Source: Flavobacterium suncheonense GH29-5 = DSM 17707 (GTDB lineage: Bacteria; Bacteroidota; Bacteroidia; Flavobacteriales; Flavobacteriaceae). Taken from it: 64,000 bases of DNA. Below the pieces are notes generated by a model. That model saw only the letters and a program-made list of their open reading frames with translations, ran no database searches and was not told where the DNA came from. A program made the translations under genes and the position numbers. The DNA lies in the NCBI RefSeq assembly GCF_000430025.1, contig NZ_KE387020.1, positions 401,471-465,470 on the forward strand, written 5' to 3'. Shown piece after piece: positions 53,969-61,407 of the stretch. How positions within the stretch are numbered: the first letter of the stretch is position 1; the number at the start of each line of letters is the position of its first letter.

Positions 53969-54548
53969 CGACATACAAAATTTATGGAAACAACAGGAAA
54001 CCCAACCGTTGCCTGATGTGACACAAATCATTGCCAAAGCCAAAAAAGACAAACAGGCGTATACCAACAAAATAATCCTCCAAACCGGTATTTTAGCCCT
54101 TACATTACCCTTTTTGTTTTGGATTGGCAGCAGCATTGATTTCAAAAAAACCACCACATACATCGGATTGGCCCTCATGTTTTGCTGTATTTTCATCTTT
54201 TCGGCCCTCCGGTTGTACCAGATCATCCGCCTAAAAAAAATGGACGTTACCGCAGCCCCTAAGATAATGCTGCAGCAATTGGAGAGTTTTTACGGTTTTC
54301 AAAAATTTGTAAGCACCAAAGCGACTACAGCCTATTTTATTCTTATGAATATCGCCTTTGGGTTGTATTTTATAGAGGTGATGGCGCCCATGTCGGCACT
54401 GCTGAAAACAATTGTACTGGTTGCGTATCTGGCCTGGATGCTGTTCGCATTCTTCTACCTGGGCAAAAAACAAAAAGCAAAAGAAGAAGCCCGTATTCAG
54501 AATTTAATTGACGCGGTAAAAGAAATGGAGCAAAACTATGACCAATAA
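53955..54548 (+). CDS. Membrane protein downstream of ECF sigma factor (candidate anti-sigma)
   Basis: 197 residues. A soluble N-terminus (MKDFNDIQNLWKQQETQPLPDV), four hydrophobic segments (about 40-58, 62-85, 120-142 and 145-165), and a basic, helical tail KQKAKEEARIQNLIDAVKEM. It begins 14 bp inside the sigma gene, the position usual for an anti-sigma factor, and the soluble N-terminus could bind it. No zinc-binding anti-sigma motif is seen. The role is an inference from position only. Confidence 0.6.
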   Translation: MKDFNDIQNLWKQQETQPLPDVTQIIAKAKKDKQAYTNKIILQTGILALTLPFLFWIGSSIDFKKTTTYIGLALMFCCIFIFSALRLYQIIRLKKMDVTAAPKIMLQQLESFYGFQKFVSTKATTAYFILMNIAFGLYFIEVMAPMSALLKTIVLVAYLAWMLFAFFYLGKKQKAKEEARIQNLIDAVKEMEQNYDQ

Positions 54549-54577
54549 AAAAAGCACTTCTATTGAAGTGCTTTTTT
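54548..54577. terminator. Bidirectional terminator (sigma operon / tRNA-Val)
   Basis: 13-bp stem AAAAAAGCACTTC/GAAGTGCTTTTTT with a TATT loop, A and T runs on both sides, between the membrane-protein stop and the tRNA array. Confidence 0.88.
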
Positions 54578-54578
54578 G

Positions 54579-54653
54579 TGGGCGATGAGGGGTTCGAACC
54601 CCCGACCCCCTCGGTGTAAACGAGGTGCTCTGAACCAGCTGAGCTAATCGCCC
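54579..54653 (-). tRNA. tRNA-Val (anticodon TAC), second copy
   Basis: 75 nt including discriminator A. The acceptor stem GGGCGAT/ATCGCCC, D arm, anticodon arm CCTCGTTTACACCGAGG (anticodon TAC, Val GUA codon family) and T arm GGGGGTTCGAACCCC are all complete. The 3' CCA is not encoded here (ACAA follows). The sequence is identical to the other copy. Confidence 0.97.
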
Positions 54654-54687
54654 GATAATTCGTATATCAGTAATGTGATAAAAGTGG

Positions 54688-54762
54688 TGGGCGATGAGGG
54701 GTTCGAACCCCCGACCCCCTCGGTGTAAACGAGGTGCTCTGAACCAGCTGAGCTAATCGCCC
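54688..54762 (-). tRNA. tRNA-Val (anticodon TAC), first copy
   Basis: Same 75-nt sequence as the copy 34 bp downstream. Here the discriminator is followed by CCA in the DNA. It is transcribed first from the promoter at 54799. Confidence 0.97.
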
Positions 54763-54798
54763 TTTTATCTGCAACCGGCTTTTCCCGTATTGCGAGTG

Positions 54799-54828
54799 CA
54801 AATATAGTCGTATTTTTTACTTCTGCAA
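54799..54828 (-). promoter_or_regulatory. Promoter of the tRNA-Val pair
   Basis: On the minus strand, TTG, 19 bp, TATATTTG (54799-54806): an exact match to the Bacteroidota consensus, about 36 bp upstream of the first tRNA. Its -33 lies close to the folC stop. Confidence 0.75.
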
Positions 54829-54835
54829 AATTATT

Positions 54836-56050
54836 TTACACAATTTCTGCCACCACAAAGGTACTTCCTCCTATATAAATGAAGTCGTCTTCGGAAGAAA
54901 CCGCCAAAGCAGCCGCATAAGCTTCTGAAACAGAATCGAATACTTTACCTTTCAATCCGAATTCCAGCGCTTTTTGCTGTAAAATTTTTTCATCCAGACC
55001 GCGCGGCACATTGGGTTTACAGAAAAAATATTTGGCTTGTTTTGGAAATAACGGCAAAATATCGTCCATATCTTTGTCGTTCACGACGCCCAAAACGAAA
55101 TGCAATTGTTCAAATGTTTCTTTTTGAATCTGGTTCAGTACAATTTTCAGTCCGTGGCTGTTGTGCGCCGTGTCGCAAATTACTTTCGGTTTTGAACGCA
55201 GCTGTTGCCAGCGCCCTAACAGGCCGGTATTTGCCACCACGTTAAGCAATCCGTTTTTAAGGTGTTCCTCGGAAATTATAAAATGATTTTTCAAAATCTC
55301 AACTGTTTGCACCACCGTTTTTTTATTGTGCAGCTGATAATCGCCCAACAACCCGCAAGGATAGTCCTGCAGAATCAAATCGGAAGCAAAATAAACAGCG
55401 GAGTTACACGCATCAGCTTTCGCTGTAAAAACCGGTTTCGTTTCCTCAGTATATTCCCCAATTACCACCGGAACATTCGGCTTGATAATTCCGGCCTTTT
55501 CACCGGCAATCGCCTCCAATGTGTTCCCTAAAAACTGCGTATGATCAAACCCGATATTGGTAATCACCGAAACCAACGGAGCAATAATGTTCGTCGAATC
55601 CAAACGTCCTCCCATCCCGACTTCAATCACAGCCACATCCACTTGTTCCTTAGCAAAATAATCAAAAGCCAAACCCACGGTCATTTCGAAAAAACTCAAC
55701 TGGTTTACTTCAAAGAAAGATTTGTTGGAACTGATAAAATCCACCACAAACTCTTCCGGAATCATACTTCCGTTGATTTTAATCCGCTCCCGAAAATTCT
55801 TCAGATGCGGCGAAGTGTACAATCCGACTTTATAGCCTGCTTCCTGCAATACCGAAGCAATCATCGATGATGTAGAACCTTTCCCATTCGTTCCGGCCAC
55901 ATGCACACATTTGACCTTCCGCTCCGGATTTCCTAAATGTTCAGCCAGTAAAAGGGTGTTGGTCAGGTCTTTTTTATACGCCGAAGCGCCCTGCTGCTGG
56001 TACATCGGCAATTGGGCAAACATCCACTGTAAAGTTTCCAGATAGGTCAT
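54836..56050 (-). CDS. folC: Folylpolyglutamate synthase / dihydrofolate synthase
   Basis: 404 residues. ATP loop VAGTNGKGSTSSMIASVLQEAG (about 51), then the FPGS motif IIAPLVSVITNIGFDHTQFLGNT, and the C-terminal FVLGVVNDKDMDDILPLFP. It adds glutamate to folates and, in bifunctional members, to dihydropteroate. It is monocistronic on the minus strand, divergent from exbB, 138 bp apart. The ligase family is certain; bifunctionality is presumed. Confidence 0.93.
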   Translation of the reverse strand: MTYLETLQWMFAQLPMYQQQGASAYKKDLTNTLLLAEHLGNPERKVKCVHVAGTNGKGSTSSMIASVLQEAGYKVGLYTSPHLKNFRERIKINGSMIPEEFVVDFISSNKSFFEVNQLSFFEMTVGLAFDYFAKEQVDVAVIEVGMGGRLDSTNIIAPLVSVITNIGFDHTQFLGNTLEAIAGEKAGIIKPNVPVVIGEYTEETKPVFTAKADACNSAVYFASDLILQDYPCGLLGDYQLHNKKTVVQTVEILKNHFIISEEHLKNGLLNVVANTGLLGRWQQLRSKPKVICDTAHNSHGLKIVLNQIQKETFEQLHFVLGVVNDKDMDDILPLFPKQAKYFFCKPNVPRGLDEKILQQKALEFGLKGKVFDSVSEAYAAALAVSSEDDFIYIGGSTFVVAEIV

Positions 56051-56129
56051 TTTGGAATACGATTTGCTGTTAAAATCCGTACCCGTAAAATAAATAAACT
56101 TTTTTTTAGTTTATTAGGGTATAGAAATT

Positions 56130-56137
56130 TATCTTTA
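56130..56137 (+). promoter_or_regulatory. Possible -7 element for exbB
   Basis: TATCTTTA, one base from TAnnTTTG, about 50 bp upstream of the exbB ATG. No -33 TTG at a proper distance. Confidence 0.3.
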
Positions 56138-56188
56138 TTGCAAAATTGAGATTATTTTTAAAATAAAGTATCGCTATCAATCAAATTT

Positions 56189-56902
56189 ATGACTGGATTT
56201 TTTTTACAAGTACAAAATGACACTATCGCTCAGGCTGCCGGAACCGTGGTAGAAGGTGTGATCAAAGACAACGAAATTTCCGTATTGGAGTTCATCTTAA
56301 AAGGAGGAATATTTTTAATTCCGATTGCCATTTTACTTTTTTACACCATTTACATCATTATCGAACGGTTCCTGTACATCAAAAAAGCCACCCGTACCGA
56401 TCCGCATTTAATGAAAGACATCCGTACCCACCTTAATGCCGGAAATATCGACATGGCTATTTCTGCTGCAGAACGCGACGGTGCTGCTTCTGCCATTGTA
56501 ATCAAAGAAGGCATCCAGACCATCGGACGTCCCATTTCGGAAATCGAATCCAACATGGAAAAAATGGCCAACATCGAAATCGGGGAAATGGAGAAAAAAC
56601 TGGGTGTTTTAGGACTTATTGCCGGTATTGCCCCAACGCTTGGGTTTATCGGAACGATTTCCGGGGTAATCAAGATTTTCTACAGCATTTCGGTTACGGA
56701 AAACATCAGTATCGGAAACATTTCCGGAGGATTGTACGAGAAAATGATCAGTAGTGGTGCCGGACTAATTGTGGGTATCATCGCGTATTCGGCGTACCAC
56801 TTGTACAACAGTATGATTGACAACTATTCACTGAACATGCAAAGACACGTACTGGAATTCGTTAACATAATTCAGAGACCAAATGCCGATAAAACGAAAT
56901 AA
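56189..56902 (+). CDS. exbB: MotA/TolQ/ExbB proton channel protein
   Basis: 237 residues. Three TMs (about 37-58, 145-170 and 190-210) and the conserved EKKLGVLGLIAGIAPTLGFIGTISGVI. GGLYEKMISSGAGLIVGIIAY is the last part. It forms the proton channel that powers TonB-dependent uptake. It overlaps exbD by 20 bp. Confidence 0.92.
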   Translation: MTGFFLQVQNDTIAQAAGTVVEGVIKDNEISVLEFILKGGIFLIPIAILLFYTIYIIIERFLYIKKATRTDPHLMKDIRTHLNAGNIDMAISAAERDGAASAIVIKEGIQTIGRPISEIESNMEKMANIEIGEMEKKLGVLGLIAGIAPTLGFIGTISGVIKIFYSISVTENISIGNISGGLYEKMISSGAGLIVGIIAYSAYHLYNSMIDNYSLNMQRHVLEFVNIIQRPNADKTK

Positions 56903-57281
56903 ACGCTTTCACGCAGAAGTCGCCACGAGTTCCCTGAGCGACATTATGTTCTTCCTGCTTTTATTCTTTTTGATCATCTCGACTTTGGCGAATCCGAACG
57001 TAATTAAAATGACGTTGCCCAAATCGAAAAACAACGAAAAGACCAACAAGCAGCTCATCAGTTTGTCCGTAACGGAAGAAAAACGCTTCTTCATCGACAA
57101 ACAGGAAGTCCCTTTCGACCAGCTCGAACAGGAATTGCTGAACAAAATCGGCGACAACAAAGAGCAGGCCGTTGTGGTGCGCATTCCGTACAATTTACAG
57201 GTACAGGATTTGGTAGACGTGTTGCAGATTGGCGTAAAAAACAATTTGAAATTCGTGATTGCCACCAGTGCAGCCAAGTAA
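56883..57281 (+). CDS. exbD: ExbD/TolR biopolymer transport protein
   Basis: 132 residues. One TM near the N-terminus (about 17-36), with the essential Asp (SDIMFFLLLFFLIIS), then a periplasmic domain ending VLQIGVKNNLKFVIAT. Works with ExbB. A terminator hairpin and an RNA-like element follow, and the TonB gene is on the other strand instead of continuing the operon. Confidence 0.92.
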   Translation: MPIKRNKRFHAEVATSSLSDIMFFLLLFFLIISTLANPNVIKMTLPKSKNNEKTNKQLISLSVTEEKRFFIDKQEVPFDQLEQELLNKIGDNKEQAVVVRIPYNLQVQDLVDVLQIGVKNNLKFVIATSAAK

Positions 57282-57297
57282 TAGTTTCAGGAGCTTT

Positions 57298-57391
57298 ATC
57301 CCGCTATACGCTATATCTTTTACAAAAAATCCCATTCTGAGCGAATGGGATTTTTTATAAAAGGATGCCGCTGCTATCGGGGCTAGGGGAT
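57298..57391 (-). ncRNA. Structured-RNA element (Flavo-1-like) with embedded terminator hairpin
   Basis: On the minus strand: CCCTAGCCCCGATAGCAGCG, then GCATCCTTTTATA, a 14-bp hairpin, and TAAAAGATATAGCGTATAGCGGGA. The core matches the copy at 32971. The hairpin (57324-57356) sits at the apical position. It directly follows the stop of the minus-strand gene ending at 57392 and lies 17 bp past exbD. Confidence 0.5.
57324..57356. terminator. Terminator of exbD (also apical stem of the RNA-like element)
   Basis: 14-bp stem AAAAAATCCCATTC/GAATGGGATTTTTT with a 5-nt loop and A/T runs on both sides, so it can work in both directions. Confidence 0.85.
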
Positions 57392-57856
57392 TTACTTCCA
57401 AAATTTCCACCATCGTTTGCTCCTCTTTAATCCTTTTTTAGAATCGACAAGATTTATTGTCACACTTCCAATCTCATCAATATCCCAAATCGTAGCTATA
57501 TTGACATCGATAGTGTTTAAATTTAAAAATGACTCAATTTTTTCATTTAACACATCTTGAGTTAAAGTTATTTTTTCGCTTGTTCGGGGAAGTGCTATGA
57601 TCGATTTATCATTAGCATCAATTCTTTTCATCCTATCTGCAAGCAATTCCAAAACATCTTCAGAATAACTTGAAACCGCATTTTCAGGAACTTTATAATT
57701 CTCGTCAAAATGAAAATAGTCTGCCACTAAAATTGAAAAAAACTGACTATCCCGCTTGTCAAAATAAAAGAGCTCGGATAACCGTTCCGAAGGTTGCTGA
57801 AAACCAATTTCCAGCCAATTATAAATTCTTGCCGTTAAAGCTTCTCTTGTTTCCAT
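57392..57856 (-). CDS. Orphan protein of unknown function
   Basis: 154 residues, no signal peptide or TM. The N-terminal half is helical and rich in aromatic/acidic residues (SELFYFDKRDSQFFSILVADYFHFDE). The C-terminus is basic and aromatic (KKGLKRSKRWWKFWK), which could bind membrane or nucleic acid. I do not recognise a family. It separates exbD from tonB, which are adjacent in many relatives, and is followed by the RNA-like element. Codon use looks less GC-rich than the neighbours (many AAT and TTA codons), a hint of insertion. Confidence 0.6.
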   Translation of the reverse strand: METREALTARIYNWLEIGFQQPSERLSELFYFDKRDSQFFSILVADYFHFDENYKVPENAVSSYSEDVLELLADRMKRIDANDKSIIALPRTSEKITLTQDVLNEKIESFLNLNTIDVNIATIWDIDEIGSVTINLVDSKKGLKRSKRWWKFWK

Positions 57857-57903
57857 ATTATTTAAAGATGGCTATTATAAACCAAATATAAATCCTTTCA
57901 AAC

Positions 57904-57935
57904 ACAAAAAAACCGGAAAATTGCTTAACCGGTTT
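57904..57935 (-). terminator. Terminator of tonB
   Basis: 7-bp stem AAACCGG/CCGGTTT with a 12-nt loop, followed by T residues on the minus strand, 18 bp past the tonB stop. Confidence 0.75.
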
Positions 57936-57952
57936 CTGCTATTCTGACTGTC

Positions 57953-58891
57953 TTAATTCAAACTAAACGTATAAATAATTTTTCCCACCTGACGATCGGG
58001 AGCATCGTCACTCGCCTGCCATCTGGTGTTCATTGCAGCAATTCGCGCCTGATCCAACAGACATTTCGCCGTATTAGTTGTTCCTTTGATTCCCGGTGTG
58101 GCCGCAATGGTTTTACCGGTTTTATCTACAGAAACTTCCACTACTACACGACCTTCCTCGTTACAGTTGTAATTGGGCGCCGGTTTGGATAACGCTTTTC
58201 GGTTTCCAAGAGAATAACCGCCACCCGTTCCCGTTCCTACACCACTTCCGTTACCACCGCCGGAACCGCTTCCGCTTCCCGGTCCTGTTCCCGTGCCATT
58301 TCCGGTACCGGTACCACCGCCTGTTCCGCCACCTGAACCACCGTTTCCGTAATAACCGTTGGACGCCAAATCCCCGTTGGATTTTCCTTTGTTTCCGGCC
58401 TGGTTGTCGTCTCCGTCACCGCCTTTGTTGGAACCGTTCATTAAATTCGCCAACGCATCATTCGTATTCTTGGATACGGTTGGTTTTTTTACTTCAACGG
58501 GCTTCGGATCGGTTTTTACCACTGGTTTAGTTTTAACCGGAGTCGGATTTTTGGGTATCACTACCGCATTGTCTTCCGGCGTATCGCTCGAAATAATATC
58601 TTCCGGAGCCGATTCTGTTACCGCCTGCTTTACGTCATTCTTCACGTTCAGCACTTCGCTCTGGAAGTTATCGCCCATACCGACATCACTATCCCCGAAA
58701 TTGATGGTCACACCACCACCTCCGCCACCTCCGCCTAACATGGCTAAAGTTTCCGGATTGGTGGGAGGCCAAAACCGGATAAAAAACAAAAGCAGCAGTA
58801 AAAAGGCATAAATCACTACCGTAATCAGGAAGGATTTTCTTTTTTCTGCTGCTGATATATCAAACTGTTCCATATTCTTACTCTTACTCAA
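57953..58891 (-). CDS. TonB-like energy transducer with Gly-rich linker
   Basis: 312 residues. A TM segment lies at about 23-45, preceded by a short cytoplasmic N-terminus. A run of eight Gly follows (about 54-61), then a short Pro-Lys part (PTPVKTKPVVKTDPKP) and a long Gly/Ser/Thr/Asn-rich linker. The C-terminal domain (EEGRVVVEVSVDKTGKTI to GKIIYTFSLN) has the TonB-family shape. It probably works with ExbB/ExbD, encoded convergently nearby. The start may instead be the ATG at 58873 (MEQFDISAAEKRKS). Confidence 0.8.
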   Translation of the reverse strand: MSKSKNMEQFDISAAEKRKSFLITVVIYAFLLLLLFFIRFWPPTNPETLAMLGGGGGGGGVTINFGDSDVGMGDNFQSEVLNVKNDVKQAVTESAPEDIISSDTPEDNAVVIPKNPTPVKTKPVVKTDPKPVEVKKPTVSKNTNDALANLMNGSNKGGDGDDNQAGNKGKSNGDLASNGYYGNGGSGGGTGGGTGTGNGTGTGPGSGSGSGGGNGSGVGTGTGGGYSLGNRKALSKPAPNYNCNEEGRVVVEVSVDKTGKTIAATPGIKGTTNTAKCLLDQARIAAMNTRWQASDDAPDRQVGKIIYTFSLN

Positions 58892-58949
58892 ACAATAATA
58901 ACGAAAATACGCTTTTTTTGTTATGTTATAAGAGTTAAAGATACAAGAA

Positions 58950-60176
58950 TTATACCAATTGTTTCAACGCGATTTCAAAAGCTCTGGCGCTGATGTTTTT
59001 CTTATCAGAACTTACCTCATAAGTTTTCTGAATCGCATTTTTAATGATTTCTGATGTGTCGTTAAAGATCGACTCATCTGTCATATCCACTTTTTTCTCC
59101 ATGAAGTACGCAAAAACACGCGCCATACCGCAGTTGGAAATGAAGTCCGGAATTAAACTTACTTTAGCATCCACTTCTTCCATAATCGGTCCGAAGAAAA
59201 TTTCTTTATCGGCGAAAGGCACGTTAGCACCACATGAAATTACTTCCAGTCCGGCTGCCACCATACTGTCAACCTGCGCTTTGGTTACCAATCTTGAAGC
59301 CGCACACGGCGTAAAAATCTCTGCCCCGATCGACCAGATTTTCTCGTTGATTTCCGCGAATGGAATCATGTTGTCGGCCACTAAAGTATTGCCGTTTTTG
59401 TTTAAGAATAAGGTTCTGATTTCTTCAAACGCAAAGCCGTTTTCGTTGATCACACCGCCGTCTCTGTCGATGATTCCCACTACTTTCGCGCCCATTTCCG
59501 CTAAGTAGAAAGCCGCTGCCGAACCTACGTTACCGAAACCTTGCACAATCGCTTTTTTACCGGCAACATTTCCGCCGTAGATATCGTAAAAATGACGAAC
59601 GGCCTGCGCCACACCATATCCGGTAATCATATCAGCTACTGTATATTTTCGGTTGATGTCTGGTGAGAACGTTGTGTTTTCAATCACTTTTACCACACCC
59701 TGACGCAATTGGCCGATGCGGTTGATTTTATCGGCTTCCGTTGGTTTGAAGTGGCCGTTGAAAACCCCTTCCTGCGGATGCCAAACCCCACAAGCTTCGG
59801 TCATCGGGATCACTTCGTGGATTTCGTCTACGTTTAAATCGCCTCCGGTTCCGTAATAGCTTTTCAAAAGAGGTGAAACGGCTTTGTACCAACGCTGTAA
59901 CACACCTTCTTTTCTCGGATCAGCCGGATCGAAATTGATTCCCGATTTCGCCCCGCCAATAGCAGGTCCTGAAACGGAAAATTTCACTTCCATCGTTTTC
60001 GCCAACGAAAGTACTTCATTCATATCCAAACCTTTGCGCATACGGGTTCCGCCACCGGCAGCACCGCCACGTAAGGAGTTGATTACTGTCCATCCTTCCG
60101 CATCGGTTTCCGGATCTTTCCAATGGAACACTACTTCAGGTTCTTTATTTTCAAATTTTTTAAGTAACTCTTTCAT
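58950..60176 (-). CDS. Glu/Leu/Phe/Val dehydrogenase family protein
   Basis: 408 residues. The catalytic part has GGGTRMRKGLDMNEVLSLAK, GPAIGGAKSGINFD (substrate Lys) and YYGTGGDLNVDEIHEV. The NAD domain has VQGFGNVGSAAAFYLAEMGA. Substrate choice (glutamate or branched-chain amino acids) cannot be set from sequence alone. A clean promoter lies upstream (60214-60244), so it is probably monocistronic. Confidence 0.92.
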   Translation of the reverse strand: MKELLKKFENKEPEVVFHWKDPETDAEGWTVINSLRGGAAGGGTRMRKGLDMNEVLSLAKTMEVKFSVSGPAIGGAKSGINFDPADPRKEGVLQRWYKAVSPLLKSYYGTGGDLNVDEIHEVIPMTEACGVWHPQEGVFNGHFKPTEADKINRIGQLRQGVVKVIENTTFSPDINRKYTVADMITGYGVAQAVRHFYDIYGGNVAGKKAIVQGFGNVGSAAAFYLAEMGAKVVGIIDRDGGVINENGFAFEEIRTLFLNKNGNTLVADNMIPFAEINEKIWSIGAEIFTPCAASRLVTKAQVDSMVAAGLEVISCGANVPFADKEIFFGPIMEEVDAKVSLIPDFISNCGMARVFAYFMEKKVDMTDESIFNDTSEIIKNAIQKTYEVSSDKKNISARAFEIALKQLV

Positions 60177-60213
60177 TATTAGTTTGAATTGTATTGTTTG
60201 TTAAAAAGTGGTG

Positions 60214-60244
60214 CAAATATACTCTGATTCTGCAAAAGTCTCAA
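60214..60244 (-). promoter_or_regulatory. Promoter of the amino-acid dehydrogenase gene
   Basis: On the minus strand, TTG, 20 bp, TATATTTG (60214-60221), an exact consensus. The -33 overlaps the anmK stop region. The leader would be about 30 nt. Confidence 0.75.
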
Positions 60245-61320
60245 AGATTTTTAGGTTTATCAAAAATAACGCCCGAACTGTGATTTTTAGCCGCACCGGT
60301 AACGCTCGCCAACACATTAACCTCATTTCGAAGTTTTAACACGCCCAGCAACGCAAAAATAAGGGCCTCTTTGAATTCAATGGTTTTGGCTTCCGGGATG
60401 ATTAGTTTCATGTCCGGTAGAAAATGCTGCATTCGGTCGATAAGAAAAGTATTGTAAACACCGCCTCCGGTCACCAAAAGGCTTCCGTGTTTTTTGGGTA
60501 AGGCGTTAGCTATCTGAAAAGCTACATGTTCCGTAAAAGTTCGAAGTTTGTCTTCTGTTGCAATTGAATACTTTTCCATCATCGGAAGGACTACCGTTTT
60601 CACAAATTCAAACCCTAACGATTTCGGATAGCTTTTCTGATAGAATTCCAAAGCATTCAGTTCGGACAGTAATGCTTCAGAAATTGAGCCGCTTTGGGCC
60701 AACTGCCCTTTATCATCGTATTTCAGGCCTAATTTATCGGCATAAAAATTTAAAACCGTGTTCACCGGAGAAATATCAAAGGCAATGCGCTCCCCGTTTT
60801 CTTCAAAAGACACGTTGGAAAAACCGCCCAGATTCAGGCAATAGTCGTATTCCGAAAACAAAATCCGGTCGCCAATCGGCACTAACGGTGCGCCTTGTCC
60901 ACCCAGTTTCACATCCTGCACGCGGAAATCGCAAACAATTTTTTCCTGAACCCATTCGGCTATTTTCGGAAGATTTCCAATCTGAAGGGTAAAACCGTTT
61001 TGCGGCTGGTGCAGTATCGTATGCCCGTGCGAACAGACCGCGTCCAGGTTTTCAATTTTATGCTTTTGGATAAAATCACGGATGATTTTTGCTAAAACTT
61101 CGGTGTATTCTTCGTTAAGTTTTTGCAGTGCTTCTTTTGAAAAATCGACGGCTTTTTTCAGTCGGTTTACCCAAGCTTCGGAGTACGCAACGGTCTCACT
61201 TTCAAAAATCTGGAACGTCCAATCGTTGGTTTCAACCGCAAATTGAATATGGGCCAAATCCACGCCGTCCAGCGAGGTTCCTGACATCACCCCAATAACA
61301 TTGTAGTTCGTTTTTTGCAT
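60241..61320 (-). CDS. anmK: Anhydro-N-acetylmuramic acid kinase
   Basis: 359 residues. N-terminal GVMSGTSLDGVDLAHIQF with the phosphate site, then CSHGHTILHQPQNGFTLQIG, INLGGF-like LNLGGFSNVSF, and the C-terminal LLVTGGGVYNTFLI. It phosphorylates anhydro-MurNAc from murein recycling. mpl, another recycling gene, is at 4.4 kb. Only 65 bp to the start of the next operon on the minus strand. Confidence 0.94.
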   Translation of the reverse strand: MQKTNYNVIGVMSGTSLDGVDLAHIQFAVETNDWTFQIFESETVAYSEAWVNRLKKAVDFSKEALQKLNEEYTEVLAKIIRDFIQKHKIENLDAVCSHGHTILHQPQNGFTLQIGNLPKIAEWVQEKIVCDFRVQDVKLGGQGAPLVPIGDRILFSEYDYCLNLGGFSNVSFEENGERIAFDISPVNTVLNFYADKLGLKYDDKGQLAQSGSISEALLSELNALEFYQKSYPKSLGFEFVKTVVLPMMEKYSIATEDKLRTFTEHVAFQIANALPKKHGSLLVTGGGVYNTFLIDRMQHFLPDMKLIIPEAKTIEFKEALIFALLGVLKLRNEVNVLASVTGAAKNHSSGVIFDKPKNL

Positions 61321-61342
61321 GGGTTAAAATTAGGCAATCTAA

Positions 61343-61373
61343 TTGAAAACTAGGAGAATTATACCTATATTTG
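61343..61373 (+). promoter_or_regulatory. Promoter of the acyl-CoA dehydrogenase gene
   Basis: TTG (61343-61345), 20 bp, TATATTTG (61366-61373), exact consensus; leader of about 27 nt to the ATG at 61408. Confidence 0.78.
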
Positions 61374-61407
61374 GCACTCAAAAAAATAAAAACAAAACAC
61401 GATAACA

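Noticed and set aside
58096..58811. Plus-strand frames opposite the TonB glycine-rich linker
   Set aside because: Long open frames on the complement of GC-rich Gly/Pro coding DNA are expected by chance; no start signals or domains.
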